From assembly GCF_001909055.1 (NCBI RefSeq), contig NZ_LVWI01000052.1, positions 1 through 64,000 on the forward strand: a stretch of DNA of 64,000 nucleotides, written 5' to 3'. A model generated the notes under the pieces. The model was not told the origin of the DNA and did no database searches. It saw only the letters and a program-made list of their open reading frames with translations. A program made the translations under genes and the position numbers. Numbering within the stretch: the stretch's first letter is position 1; each line of letters opens with the position of its first letter. The DNA comes from Paenibacillus helianthi. GTDB lineage: Bacteria > Bacillota > Bacilli > Paenibacillales > Paenibacillaceae. Positions 49,735 through 58,690 of this stretch are shown piece after piece.

Positions 49735-51678
49735 TCAGCCGTTTCTCAGCGGCTTTTTCCACAGGCCAAGCGTTAATCCGGAGATCACAGAACCGATCAG
49801 GACGGCCAGGATGAACAGCAAGGCATTGCTGGACAGTGCGGCTACGAAGATACCGCCATGCGGTGCAGGGACGTTGATTTTCCATAACTGGGTCAGACCA
49901 CCGGCAACAGCTGAACCTGCGATACAGGAGGTGAGTACACGCATCGGATCGGCTGCAGCAAAGGGAATAGCGCCTTCCGTAATGAATGACAGACCCAGCA
50001 CATAGTTCGTGAGACCGGATTTACGTTCTGTTTCCGTAAATTTATGTTTGAAGAAGGTTGTGGCAAGGGCAATCGCCAGTGGAGGTACCATCCCTCCAGC
50101 CATAACGGCCGCCATCATTAATCCGTTCGTGTTGCCGCTGGAGGTAAATACGCCAATGGCAAACGTGTAAGCCGCTTTGTTGAACGGTCCACCCATATCA
50201 ATCGCCATCATGCCCCCGAGAACCAGACCGAGCAGAACTGCATTGCCTGTTCCCAGATTGTTAAGTCCGCTGATCAGGCCTTCATTTAGCCAGCTGAATA
50301 CCGGATCGAACAGGTAGAACATAATCCCGCCGGTAATCAGCAGACTGAACACCGGGTAGAGCAGAATCGGCTTCAATCCATCAAGTGTCTTGGGCAGGCC
50401 CGCAAACGCTTTGCGGAGCATAATGACCACATAACCTGCCAGGAAACCGGCGGCCAGACCACCAAGGAAACCGGCATTGGAATTAAGGGCCATATATCCG
50501 CCGACCATACCCGGCATCAAGGCAGGACGGTCACCGATGCTGAGCGCGATGAAGCCGGCCAGGATTGGAATCAGGAAATGGAAGGCACCATCACCGCCGC
50601 CAATCGTCTGCAGCAGCTTGACGATCGGATTGTCAACACTCGCCACCTGCTCGAACAGGAACGAGATAGCCAGCAGAATCCCGCCGCCGACCACGAACGG
50701 CAGCATATGCGAGATGCCGTTCATCAGATCCTTGTAAATTCTGCTTCCAACGCTGCCGGATTTCTCTGCCGGAGCCTCATCTCCGTCTCGTCCCTCACTC
50801 CGGTAGATTGGAGCCTCTCCCTTAATGGCTTTGGTGATCAGCTCTTCAGGCTTACGAATACCGTCACTTACCGGTCTTTGCAGCACCGGCTTGCCGGCGA
50901 AACGTGCCATCTCAACTTTTTTGTCGGCGGCAATAATGACACCGCTGGCCCGGGCGATTTCGTCCGCAGTCAGTACATTCTGAGCCCCTTCCGACCCATT
51001 TGTCTCCACTCGGATATTAACGCCCATTTCCTTGGCTTTTTTCTTCAGTGCGTCTTCCGCCATATAGGTATGGGCAATCCCTGTTGGACAAGCAGTTACA
51101 GCAACGACAAAGCTTTGCGAATCCGGGTTGCCCACAATTACACGTTCGGGCGCCTTCGGTTTGGTTCCAACAGTGCTGGCTGCTTCATTCGCCTTTGCTT
51201 CAGCTGCTGCTTCAGCTTCTGCTTCGGCTTGTTTGGCATCAAATAGCGCAGTCACTTCATCAGGTGTCCGGGCATTCATCAATGCTTCAATGAATTCGCT
51301 TTCAATGAGCAACCTGGACAATGCAGCCAGTGTGCGAAGGTGCATATTTCCAGCTCCCTCTGGAGCAGCTATCATGAAAAACAGCTTCGCAGGCTCATCA
51401 TCCAAAGAGGCATAATCTACTCCCGCAGCGCTTTTGGCAAACACTACTGTAGCTTCATTGACCGCTTTGGTCTTGGCATGCGGCATGGCGATTCCCCCGC
51501 CAATTCCCGTGCTGGACTGCGCTTCGCGCGCCAGAATCTTTTCCTTGAACAATACGGGATCATTAATCCGTCCGCTGGCCGCCAGGCTGGCGATCAATTC
51601 ATCAATCGCCGCTTCCTTAGACACCGCCTGAATGTTCATGATCATTGTTTCTTTTATCATCAGATCTGTAATTTTCAT
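49735..51678 (-). CDS. fruA: PTS fructose transporter FruA (IIABC)
   Basis: 647 residues in the order IIA-IIB-IIC. IIA active His67 lies in GGIAMPHAKTKAV; an Ala/Glu-rich linker at about 155-180; the IIB phosphocysteine at about 197 in VTACPTGIAHTYMAEDAL; then the IIC membrane domain with eight or more helices from about 310 (SHMLPFVVGGGILLAISFL). It takes up fructose as fructose 1-phosphate. It is the last gene of fruR-fruK-fruA, 37 bp after fruK. AGGGAG precedes the ATG. Confidence 0.95.
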   Translation of the reverse strand: MKITDLMIKETMIMNIQAVSKEAAIDELIASLAASGRINDPVLFKEKILAREAQSSTGIGGGIAMPHAKTKAVNEATVVFAKSAAGVDYASLDDEPAKLFFMIAAPEGAGNMHLRTLAALSRLLIESEFIEALMNARTPDEVTALFDAKQAEAEAEAAAEAKANEAASTVGTKPKAPERVIVGNPDSQSFVVAVTACPTGIAHTYMAEDALKKKAKEMGVNIRVETNGSEGAQNVLTADEIARASGVIIAADKKVEMARFAGKPVLQRPVSDGIRKPEELITKAIKGEAPIYRSEGRDGDEAPAEKSGSVGSRIYKDLMNGISHMLPFVVGGGILLAISFLFEQVASVDNPIVKLLQTIGGGDGAFHFLIPILAGFIALSIGDRPALMPGMVGGYMALNSNAGFLGGLAAGFLAGYVVIMLRKAFAGLPKTLDGLKPILLYPVFSLLITGGIMFYLFDPVFSWLNEGLISGLNNLGTGNAVLLGLVLGGMMAIDMGGPFNKAAYTFAIGVFTSSGNTNGLMMAAVMAGGMVPPLAIALATTFFKHKFTETERKSGLTNYVLGLSFITEGAIPFAAADPMRVLTSCIAGSAVAGGLTQLWKINVPAPHGGIFVAALSSNALLFILAVLIGSVISGLTLGLWKKPLRNG

Positions 51679-51715
51679 TACAATCCACTCCCTTAATCAC
51701 ATGTGTACTGCTTGG

Positions 51716-52627
51716 TTAAATCTGTTCAATTTCAATCTGTGTCCGCAGCTGCCCGATTAGTGCTATCTCTGCAAGGTCATCTGAGAATGCTGTCGCACTG
51801 CCAGAAGCCACGCCTGTCCGGAAAGCCTCCAGTACATCACCAGTCATAGATAGCGTACCCACAAATCCGGCGATCATCGAATCTCCTGCTCCTACGGAGT
51901 TCTTCACCTTGCCCTTCGGCGCATTGGCATAATATACGCCTTGATCTGAGATGAAGAGTGCTCCCTCACCAGCCATGGAAACCAGAACGTAACGTGCTCC
52001 CAATTCCATCAATCTGCGGCCGTAAGTGATAATTTCATCTCTTGTGTTAATTCTGACCCCGAACAGTTCTGCCAGTTCATGATGGTTGGGCTTCACAAGC
52101 AGCGGTTCCAGCGCAAGCGCATCTTTCAGTGCCTGGCCTGTGGTATCGATGACAAATTCGGCCTCTTTACGCTTGCATATGTCAATCAGTCTGCTATAGA
52201 AGGCTGCTCCCAGCGAAGGTGGCACACTGCCCGACAAAACGAGGATATCGCCTGCCTGTAGTGCCTCCAGCTTAAGCACCAGAGCTTCCGCTTCTGTATC
52301 CCGGATCACCGGTCCGGTTCCGTTAATCTCCGTCTCTTCCCCGGCCTTTAGCTTGATGTTAATCCGGGTGTCATCATTTACCGTTACGAAGTCACTGGAG
52401 ATGTTCTCTTCACCCAGCCACTGCTCGATGTATCTCCCGGTAAATCCCCCTAGAAAACCGGTGGCCGTATTGGGTACCTCCAGCGTGTTCAGTACACGGG
52501 AAACGTTAATGCCTTTGCCACCAGGGAGCTTGAGGTCGCGTGTCATCCGGTTTAAACTGCCAAGCTTCAAATCTTCAACTTCCACGATATAGTCAATGGA
52601 AGGATTAAGCGTCACAGTATAGATCAT
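51716..52627 (-). CDS. fruK: 1-phosphofructokinase FruK
   Basis: 303 residues of the PfkB family. N-terminal LNPSIDYIVEV, the PfkB site LPGGKGINVSRVLNTLE at about 34-50, and the C-terminal catalytic NSVGAGDSMIAGFVG with the general-base Asp. It phosphorylates fructose 1-phosphate to fructose 1,6-bisphosphate. AGAGGGATAACC precedes the ATG. It sits between fruR and fruA in one operon. Confidence 0.95.
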   Translation of the reverse strand: MIYTVTLNPSIDYIVEVEDLKLGSLNRMTRDLKLPGGKGINVSRVLNTLEVPNTATGFLGGFTGRYIEQWLGEENISSDFVTVNDDTRINIKLKAGEETEINGTGPVIRDTEAEALVLKLEALQAGDILVLSGSVPPSLGAAFYSRLIDICKRKEAEFVIDTTGQALKDALALEPLLVKPNHHELAELFGVRINTRDEIITYGRRLMELGARYVLVSMAGEGALFISDQGVYYANAPKGKVKNSVGAGDSMIAGFVGTLSMTGDVLEAFRTGVASGSATAFSDDLAEIALIGQLRTQIEIEQI

Positions 52628-52659
52628 GGTTATCCCTCTTTATTATGGTTTTCTTGTCC

Positions 52660-53421
52660 TCACACCAAGGTGTAGTCGAGGTCCAAGCCTTTCAGCCCGC
52701 GAATGAAGCCTTCAGGTGTCTCTCTATCCAGAATGCAGTGATCCATCTCCCGCAGGTCAGCCACCTTACAGAAGGAAACCTGCCCGATTTTGCTATGGTC
52801 GGCCAGCAGAATAACCTGTTTGGCCACGGAAATCATTTTGCGCTTAGTCGCAGCTTCAAGCATGTTCGGAGTGGTGATGCCTTCGCGTAAATCCAATCCG
52901 TTGGTACCCAGAAATGCTTTATCCACACGCACCATTTCCAGCGAACGCTCCGTCATTGGCCCTACAAAAGCCAAGGTATCCTGCCGGAGCAGTCCTCCTG
53001 TAATCGAAACTTCGATATTACGGCAATCCTTCAGCTCATTCAGGGCGATCATGGAATTGGTGATTACCTTAAGGTTCGAGAATGCCCTCAGTGCCTTGGC
53101 GATTTGCAGTGTTGTTGTTCCGCCGTCCAACAGGATGGCGTCACCATCTTGAATCATTTCTACAGCCTTGTGTGCGATTCGCTGCTTCTCATCCAGATAC
53201 CGGTCCGCCTTTTCGGGAATCGCCGCTTCAAAATTGACACTCTGCAGTGAAACTGCTCCGCCATGCGTACGTTTCAGCAGCCGCGATTCTTCAAGTTCCT
53301 TCAAATCACGGCGTACCGTGGACTCTGACACTCCCAGTTCCTGGCTGAGCTCCTGGACTGACGCCCGGGTATGCTTCTCCACAAAGTGAACAATGCTCCT
53401 TTTCCGTTCCTCTTCAAACAT
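52660..53421 (-). CDS. fruR: DeoR-family fructose operon repressor FruR
   Basis: 253 residues from the ATG at 53421 with AAGGAG 8 nt upstream. N-terminal DeoR helix-turn-helix (VQELSQELGVSESTVRRDLKELE) followed by LLKRTHGGAV. The C-terminal sugar-phosphate domain has DGDAILLDGGTTTLQIAKAL and ADHSKIGQVSFCKVADL. Fructose 1-phosphate is the usual inducer. It is the first gene of the operon and probably binds the 10-bp-phased TGATTGTT repeats at its own promoter. Confidence 0.93.
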   Translation of the reverse strand: MFEEERKRSIVHFVEKHTRASVQELSQELGVSESTVRRDLKELEESRLLKRTHGGAVSLQSVNFEAAIPEKADRYLDEKQRIAHKAVEMIQDGDAILLDGGTTTLQIAKALRAFSNLKVITNSMIALNELKDCRNIEVSITGGLLRQDTLAFVGPMTERSLEMVRVDKAFLGTNGLDLREGITTPNMLEAATKRKMISVAKQVILLADHSKIGQVSFCKVADLREMDHCILDRETPEGFIRGLKGLDLDYTLV

Positions 53422-53509
53422 AGCGCTCACTCCTTGTGAACAGCGGCAAAATATGAAACCTTACATTTCGTGGACTTTAGAGAACTACGGTCGAAATGAG
53501 CATAAATCA

Positions 53510-53557
53510 TGATTGTTGATGATTATTTGTGATTGTTTCTGCTCACTTGTGATTATA
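53510..53557. promoter_or_regulatory. FruR-type operator: 10-bp-phased repeats
   Basis: TGATTGTT or TGATTATT/TGATTATA begins at 53510, 53520, 53530 and 53550, exactly one helical turn apart with one degenerate slot at 53540. The last copy overlaps the fruR -10 box, as expected for a DeoR-type repressor. Confidence 0.65.
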
Positions 53558-53580
53558 ACAGCGTTTTCATTCGTAGTAAA
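53552..53580 (-). promoter_or_regulatory. fruRKA promoter
   Basis: On the minus strand an extended -10 TGTTATAAT (TATAAT at 53557-53552) with TTTACT 17 bp upstream. Confidence 0.6.
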
Positions 53581-53809
53581 GCAATTTTTCTTTGGTTTAT
53601 TTTCCTCTTCAGACAGCAAAGATATACCCGTTTGACAGAGGGGATCGAGCATACCATTTGAACATTTCGCGTTGCTCAATCAAGCACAATTGGAGCACGT
53701 AATCCGCATGAGAAATAGGCCTTCGAAATATCCTCTCAATTGCCTATTTCACCCCGGCACACTTTGACATATTTTATATTACATATGGGAAAAAGCAGGT
53801 GAACAGGCG

Positions 53810-54109
53810 ATGGCTCATAATAACTACTTGGGAAACGGGAATAACGGGAATGGCGACAATACGGCTAAGGGCAATACGGCTAAGGGCAATAATACAACCC
53901 CCGTCGAAGGTGAAGAGCTGGATGCGGAAGACTATGCCATTATTGCGGCGGGCCTGACGGCACTAGGGGAAATTTTCGCCTTTTTATCTCTTGTAAAAGC
54001 CAAACAGGTATCCAAAGAAACTGGTGGTAATGTCAGCGTAGATCCGATTCTGTTCGTGCAATCCAGGAAAAAAAAAGCGGCGAAACGGAAAAACCGTTCA
54101 CCGCGTTGA
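53810..54109 (+). CDS. Small Asn/Gly-rich hypothetical membrane-associated protein
   Basis: 99 residues. Residues 1-30 are Asn/Gly/Lys-rich with a duplicated TAKGNTAKGN; an acidic patch GEELDAED follows; residues 43-64 form a hydrophobic helix (YAIIAAGLTALGEIFAFL); and the end is very basic (KKKAAKRKNR). AGGTGA lies before the ATG at a usual distance. Small proteins of this plan occur in Paenibacillus and may be sporulation or envelope proteins; I recognise no named family. It is a single gene. Confidence 0.55.
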   Translation: MAHNNYLGNGNNGNGDNTAKGNTAKGNNTTPVEGEELDAEDYAIIAAGLTALGEIFAFLSLVKAKQVSKETGGNVSVDPILFVQSRKKKAAKRKNRSPR

Positions 54110-54129
54110 TTATCTATACTTTGAGGGCC

Positions 54130-54609
54130 TTACGGAGCGTCTAGCGGAATGGCATGATGCAGCTCAAACAAGGAGCTCACCTCCTGCTGGCTCTGCTCTT
54201 CCTTCAGAGCTACGATGACAATAACATGTTCCTTGTCGGCATGTCTTGCATAGAGCTTTGCATCTTCTATGGGAATTCCGATGCCAATCAGACTGACTTC
54301 AAGACCGTCCCTGTCCAGATCCGCCCCCGCCAGTTTGTGGGCTGCCGGCCCGGCCGCTACAGCAGTATCAGGCAGCATATCCAGCCCTATACCGAGTCCT
54401 TTGGCGGTTCCGAACAAGCCTCCGTTACCTTCGCCGGCTTCTGTCCGGCCAATCCCCGTATCATGGCTTATGATCTCCAGCGTATTCTTCTGTTTCGTTA
54501 CAGCCGAGACCTGTTTCGGCTTGATTCCGTGCGCACACACGTCCTCTATCGCAAGGATGGCATCACTCCGATGTTCAAATATCCCCAGAACCAGTTTCGT
54601 CACTGTCAT
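54130..54609 (-). CDS. Stress-type GsiB/YflT-like hypothetical protein
   Basis: 159 residues. The opening KLVLGIFEHRSDAILAIEDVCAHGI and the closing ...GIPIEDAKLYARHADKEHVIVIV match the ferredoxin-like pattern of proteins annotated as general stress proteins or DUF1269-like. Between them is a Gly-rich, mildly hydrophobic stretch (LFGTAKGLGIGLDMLPDTAVAAGPAAHKLAGADL) where longer relatives have a membrane hairpin. GGAGGAGGG precedes the ATG. Function unknown; a stress role is from family recall only. Confidence 0.6.
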   Translation of the reverse strand: MTVTKLVLGIFEHRSDAILAIEDVCAHGIKPKQVSAVTKQKNTLEIISHDTGIGRTEAGEGNGGLFGTAKGLGIGLDMLPDTAVAAGPAAHKLAGADLDRDGLEVSLIGIGIPIEDAKLYARHADKEHVIVIVALKEEQSQQEVSSLFELHHAIPLDAP

Positions 54610-54737
54610 CCCTCCTCCTGTTTTAATGCGATATTAACCGCTGCTTCCGGTACCTAAACCAGAGGTGCTGATTTACATCTGAACGTACTGAATCAATCCC
54701 TCTTAATTCGGTTATAAAGATAGAATTGATACATAAA

Positions 54738-54746
54738 TGCTATAAT
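54738..54746 (+). promoter_or_regulatory. Extended -10 promoter of the AI-2E transporter gene
   Basis: TGCTATAAT 24 bp upstream of the GTG start; no good -35 box. Confidence 0.5.
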
Positions 54747-54769
54747 CAAGAGAATTAGGGGGTGCTGCA

Positions 54770-55870
54770 GTGCTGCAAAGCAAATATTTCAGAACATGCC
54801 TGGCCATTATCGCATTTTTGACGATTCTGTATCTGGGCTCCAAAGTCGCTTTTCTCATCTCACCGGTGGTAGCGATCTTCAATCTTCTGCTTGTACCGAT
54901 GATGCTGTCCGGCTTCATGTATTATCTGCTAAGGCCGCTAGTCAATCTTCTGGAGAGTAAAAAGCTGAACCGTATGCTGTCCATTCTCCTCATCTATGTC
55001 GTATTCCTAGGTCTGTTTGTGCTCTTCTGGGTGCTGGTCTGGCCGACACTGCGTGAGCAGATCCAGAATTTCATCGACAATACACCTTATCTGGTGCAGG
55101 GACTTCAGGACCAGTTCACCAAGCTGCAGAACGACCCCACCTTCTCCCGCTTCTTCAAAAGCGATGCTGATCTGTCAGCAAAGCTCTCGGGATATTTGAA
55201 CGATGCCATCACCTGGGTTAGCAATTCGATGACCAATCTGATCAGTGTCGTGTCCAGCATCGTTGTGGTAATTGCTACCCTGCCCATTATTCTCTATTAC
55301 ATGCTAAAGGACGGGCACAAGCTCTCACCGATCCTGATTAGTCTGGTACCCAGGAAGTTCCGTAAGGAAGGGCAGGACATGCTGGTCGATATTGACAGCG
55401 CACTGAGCGGGTTCATCGTTACACGAGTGCTGCTGAACGTGGTCCTGGGAGCCATGCTCTATGTAGGGTTCCTGATCATTGGCCTGCCTTACTCCATGCT
55501 GCTCGCCATCATTTCCATCCCGCTTAACTTCATTCCGTATGTCGGTTCACTGCTGGCCGCAATACCCGTCGTCATCGTTGGCTTCATTGAATCTCCGACG
55601 ATGGCCCTCTGGTCACTGGTGATCATTGTAGTTGCCCAGCAGATCCAGGATAATGTGCTGTCTCCGATTATTTACGGCAAATCCCTGGACGTGCATCCGT
55701 TGACAACCGTAATTCTCGTGCTGGTAGGGGGCGAATTCTATGGCATCATCGGTGTGTTGATCGCACTCCCGGTCTATATGATCCTCAAAATCATTTTCCT
55801 GCGGATCTACGAGATTATCATTGCCGAACGGGTCGAAGATGTTGTCGTTACCAAAGAAGAGCAGCTGTGA
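54770..55870 (+). CDS. AI-2E family transporter (YueF/PerM-like)
   Basis: 366 residues from a GTG start preceded by AGGGGGTG. About seven to eight membrane helices. Family elements include LVPMMLSGFMYYLLRPLV near the N-terminus, ILYYMLKDGHKL at about 175, ALSGFIVTRVLLNVVLGAML and IPYVGSLLAAIPVVIVGFI in the conserved core, and the C-terminal ...VHPLTTVILVLVGGEFYG...GVLIALP. Members move small molecules or ions (some are Na+/H+ antiporters); the substrate here is unknown. It ends in a strong terminator. Confidence 0.9.
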   Translation: MLQSKYFRTCLAIIAFLTILYLGSKVAFLISPVVAIFNLLLVPMMLSGFMYYLLRPLVNLLESKKLNRMLSILLIYVVFLGLFVLFWVLVWPTLREQIQNFIDNTPYLVQGLQDQFTKLQNDPTFSRFFKSDADLSAKLSGYLNDAITWVSNSMTNLISVVSSIVVVIATLPIILYYMLKDGHKLSPILISLVPRKFRKEGQDMLVDIDSALSGFIVTRVLLNVVLGAMLYVGFLIIGLPYSMLLAIISIPLNFIPYVGSLLAAIPVVIVGFIESPTMALWSLVIIVVAQQIQDNVLSPIIYGKSLDVHPLTTVILVLVGGEFYGIIGVLIALPVYMILKIIFLRIYEIIIAERVEDVVVTKEEQL

Positions 55871-55902
55871 CCCTGAGCGTCAGCTTCGGTTACAGCAACA
55901 AC

Positions 55903-55943
55903 CAAAAGGCGCAGGCTCTCGTTACGGAGCCTACGCCTTTTTA
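55903..55943. terminator. Bidirectional terminator
   Basis: AAAAGGCGCAGGCTC pairs with GAGCCTACGCCTTTTT around an 8-nt loop. It serves the transporter gene (plus) and the 134-residue gene (minus). Confidence 0.85.
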
Positions 55944-55954
55944 GTCCGAACCGT

Positions 55955-56359
55955 TCAGCCCCGGAGAGAACGTACTACAAAAATATGGCCAACTTTAGGC
56001 AGATTCTGTCCATCCTTGAGCGTGACGGAGCCCTTGGTATGGGAAACAATTGTTGTATTGTAAGCAATCAGCTGATCGCCCTTCCAGACGGTGACCGCTG
56101 ATTTGAAATAGATTGCATTGTCGAACTGCTGGCGTTCTCTCATGACATATCCGACAACATGCAGCGTTGGGGCCAAGGATCTCTCTTTGGGGGCCAGAGC
56201 TTTGATGTACACAATGTCGCGAAAAGGCACGGCAATTTCCTGATGACCAATGACAGCTACGGAAGCTGCCGGGTCCCATTTACGCAAAACACCTTTCATG
56301 ACCGTGTAGGGTTCTTCGCCACAATACATAATAACTGGTCTGCCTACCCAATGCTTCAT
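55955..56359 (-). CDS. Hypothetical protein, beta-rich
   Basis: 134 residues, no membrane segment, beta-rich alternation (RPVIMYCGEEPYTVMKGVL, VAVIGHQEIAVPFRDIVYI, AVTVWKGDQLIAYNTTIV). GGGGGTGGAGCC precedes the ATG. It follows ung by 37 bp on the same strand and may be co-transcribed with it. Family not recognised. Confidence 0.6.
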   Translation of the reverse strand: MKHWVGRPVIMYCGEEPYTVMKGVLRKWDPAASVAVIGHQEIAVPFRDIVYIKALAPKERSLAPTLHVVGYVMRERQQFDNAIYFKSAVTVWKGDQLIAYNTTIVSHTKGSVTLKDGQNLPKVGHIFVVRSLRG

Positions 56360-56396
56360 GGCTCCACCCCCTTAGCTGTATCCAAATCCAAGTTAT

Positions 56397-57065
56397 CTAT
56401 ATATTCGGTATGGACCAATTGATTCCCTGTAAGCCTTTCGATTCCAGATACTTGTTCGCCTGGGAAAAGGGACGGCTGCCCAGAAAACCCCGGTGCGCTG
56501 AGAATGGGCTCGGATGCGGGGACTTCATCACAAGGTGGCGGCTGGGGTCGATATAGGCTCCTTTTTGCTGGGCATAACTGCCCCAGAGGATAAAGACCAT
56601 GGGTTCCTGCCGTTCGTTCAGCTTCTCCATCACCGCATCGGTGAAAGTCTCCCAGCCGAGTCCTTTATGGGAATTAGGTTGTCCTTCCCGGACCGTCAGC
56701 ACAGCATTCAGCATCAGAACCCCTTCCTCCGCCCAGTGCAGCAGCGAGCCGTGGTTCGGAACTGGCACATCCATGTCTGAGTGCAGCTCTGTGTAGATAT
56801 TGCGCAGGGAAGGTGGGATCCGCACCCCGGGTTTGACCGAGAAGCTGAGTCCATGTGCCTGTCCCGCTCCATGATAGGGGTCTTGCCCCAGTATGACTAC
56901 TCTTGTCTTGCTGTAAGGCGTCAGCTTAAGCGCTGAGAATAATTCGTCCTTGGGCGGATATACCGTGTACTCTTTGTATTCCCGCGCCAGCCCATAACGC
57001 AGCTCCTGAAAATAAGACTTCAATGTCTCTTCCTGCAGAATTTCATCCCAATCGTTGCCGAACAT
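56397..57065 (-). CDS. ung: Uracil-DNA glycosylase Ung
   Basis: 222 residues, normal length for family 1 UDG. Water-activating loop GQDPYH with catalytic Asp62, the LNAVLTVREGQPNSHKGLGWE segment, VFILWG with the uracil-binding region, and the DNA-intercalation loop HPSPFSAHRGFLGSRPFS with catalytic His at about 184. It removes uracil from DNA. GGAGGAAACATAA precedes the ATG. Confidence 0.97.
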   Translation of the reverse strand: MFGNDWDEILQEETLKSYFQELRYGLAREYKEYTVYPPKDELFSALKLTPYSKTRVVILGQDPYHGAGQAHGLSFSVKPGVRIPPSLRNIYTELHSDMDVPVPNHGSLLHWAEEGVLMLNAVLTVREGQPNSHKGLGWETFTDAVMEKLNERQEPMVFILWGSYAQQKGAYIDPSRHLVMKSPHPSPFSAHRGFLGSRPFSQANKYLESKGLQGINWSIPNI

Positions 57066-57143
57066 TTATGTTTCCTCCCGCTCCCATGCGTGTTATTCAT
57101 TCTTTACCTGATATTACCCAAAATATAGCTGGCTCCCGGCAGT

Positions 57144-57809
57144 TTATTTCCGCCCGTAATCAGCCTTGATCTCTCCCCACTCTTTGGTCTGCCACTTGAG
57201 TACTTTGTTCTTGTATGTATTCGTCTGCAGCCAATGTTCCGCGCGGTCAATCAGTGTCCAGATTTCCTCGGTTGAAGCATCACGCGGCAGCGTGGTGGCA
57301 ACCTTCTTTTGCTTAACCCATTTCATGGCATTCACGGAATCACTGTAAATCGTGCGGCTGCTTCCTTCTTTATTCAGCAGAGCCAACGCGTGGACAATCG
57401 CCAGGAACTCCCCTAGATTATTGGTGCCTTTCTTGATCGGTCCGCATGAAAAAATGAGATCCCCGGTCTGCGTATCGACCCCCTTATATTCTACAGGTCC
57501 AGGGTTGCCGCGGGTCCCCACGTCTACGGAAATGCTGTCGTAATCAATCTCCGACGAAGACTCAGCAGCCGTTGTACTGCGCTTATACGTGCTTGCAGAT
57601 TTGCTCTTCCCTGCACCCGAGGCTGCGGCTCCGGTTCCCCAGTTCCCCTTCCACCCTGCCTTGTAGGCGGCGTCTGCCTCCGCTCTGGATTCGTAGGATT
57701 TATACTTTGCCCCTGTAAAATGATCCGTCTGCGCCTGGCATTCCGCCCATGTCCCGTATACTCCCGGGTTCTTGCCTTCCCATACTACATAATATTTCTG
57801 CTTGGCCAT
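57144..57809 (-). CDS. rnhA: Ribonuclease H with N-terminal viroplasmin domain
   Basis: 221 residues. The viroplasmin/RNase H1 N-terminal domain is YYVVWEGKNPGVYGTWAECQ through YKSYESRAEADAAYKAGW (about 6-54), which binds RNA-DNA hybrids. A Ser/Ala-rich linker leads to the catalytic domain: Asp in ISVDVGTRGNPGPVEYKG, Glu in NNLGEFLAIVHAL, Asp in TIYSDSVNAMKWV and the last Asp in IKADYG. It removes RNA from hybrids. AAAGGGG lies upstream. Confidence 0.92.
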   Translation of the reverse strand: MAKQKYYVVWEGKNPGVYGTWAECQAQTDHFTGAKYKSYESRAEADAAYKAGWKGNWGTGAAASGAGKSKSASTYKRSTTAAESSSEIDYDSISVDVGTRGNPGPVEYKGVDTQTGDLIFSCGPIKKGTNNLGEFLAIVHALALLNKEGSSRTIYSDSVNAMKWVKQKKVATTLPRDASTEEIWTLIDRAEHWLQTNTYKNKVLKWQTKEWGEIKADYGRK

Positions 57810-57957
57810 TGAACCTAGCCCCTTTCTGCCGTAACTTTATTACCCTAACATGTGATAATTTTATTTTGGAATTGGCCATGACTCCAGCAAATGTTGGACT
57901 TTCGGCAATATTATTAGATAATATACCAGCCGGGGGTTCATAATATCCCCATGGTCA

Positions 57958-58533
57958 TTAATCCAGCATCGCAAGTGTGGTATCGGCTATAGTCTGCAGC
58001 TTGTCCTTATCCGGTGTGGTTTTGACCATGACCCGAAGACCCACCAGGGCATTATGCAGGAATACAGCCAGATTAGCCGCCTGGTGACGGCTGGAGATTT
58101 CACCGCTCGCCTGCCCTTGTACGACCAATCGTTCAAAGAGCTGTTCCGTTTGCAGAAAAGCCTCATTTACCTTGGAGGTTGCCGCCGGATCATGATTAGC
58201 CAGTTCAACCGCCGTATTCACCAGCAGACAGCCTGTTGGCTCTGACTCCTGCTTGTAGATGATTGTATCAAACAATAGCCGGATGGCTTCCTTGGCGGAG
58301 TCCGTACCTTCCACACGACCCTCCATCTTGCTGGCGGTCATCTCTGCAAATCGTTCCATAGCTTTTATATATAAGGTGTGCTTGTCTCCAAAAGTATCAT
58401 ACATGCTCCGCTTATGAATACCCATACCGGTAACCAGATCCTGCATAGAAGTTTTTTCATAGCCCTGCTGCCAAAAGACGTTCATCGCCTTGCCCAGCAC
58501 GTTGTCTACATCAAACTCTTTGCTTCTTGCCAT
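57958..58533 (-). CDS. TetR-family transcriptional regulator
   Basis: 191 residues from the ATG at 58533 with AAAGGGG upstream. The helix-turn-helix covers about 10-50 (ALGKAMNVFWQQGYEKTSMQDLVTG, then GIHKRSMYDTFGDKHTLYIKAM). The C-terminal domain resembles the TetR_C group of NemR/YxaF-type regulators, with a Cys in EPTGCLLVNTAVEL that often senses electrophiles. The operator-like palindrome at 58564-58585 sits at its promoter, so autoregulation is expected. No obvious efflux or reductase target gene is adjacent. Confidence 0.9.
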   Translation of the reverse strand: MARSKEFDVDNVLGKAMNVFWQQGYEKTSMQDLVTGMGIHKRSMYDTFGDKHTLYIKAMERFAEMTASKMEGRVEGTDSAKEAIRLLFDTIIYKQESEPTGCLLVNTAVELANHDPAATSKVNEAFLQTEQLFERLVVQGQASGEISSRHQAANLAVFLHNALVGLRVMVKTTPDKDKLQTIADTTLAMLD

Positions 58534-58563
58534 AATCAAGCCCCTTTCTGCGTCTATTTTACC

Positions 58564-58585
58564 ATTTATAGAACGTTCGGTAAAT
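58564..58585. promoter_or_regulatory. Palindromic TetR operator
   Basis: The 22-bp site has a perfect GAACGTTC core with matching ATTTA/TAAAT ends (outer bases differ at two positions). It lies 31 bp upstream of the tetR start. Confidence 0.7.
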
Positions 58586-58690
58586 ATTATACCCCAACCT
58601 ATGAGTAATCTCACATTAATTCCGCACTAATCATTCTATATTAAATTTAAAGCATGTCGCATAGTCCCATACCCCAAGGAGGATATTCAC

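Larger units (their letters stand above)
53422..53809. other. Divergent region between fruR and the 99-residue gene
   Basis: 388 bp. It holds the fruR promoter with phased operators (53510-53580) and a 9-bp inverted repeat GAAATAGGC/GCCTATTTC (53712-53750). No further gene was seen. Confidence 0.6.
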
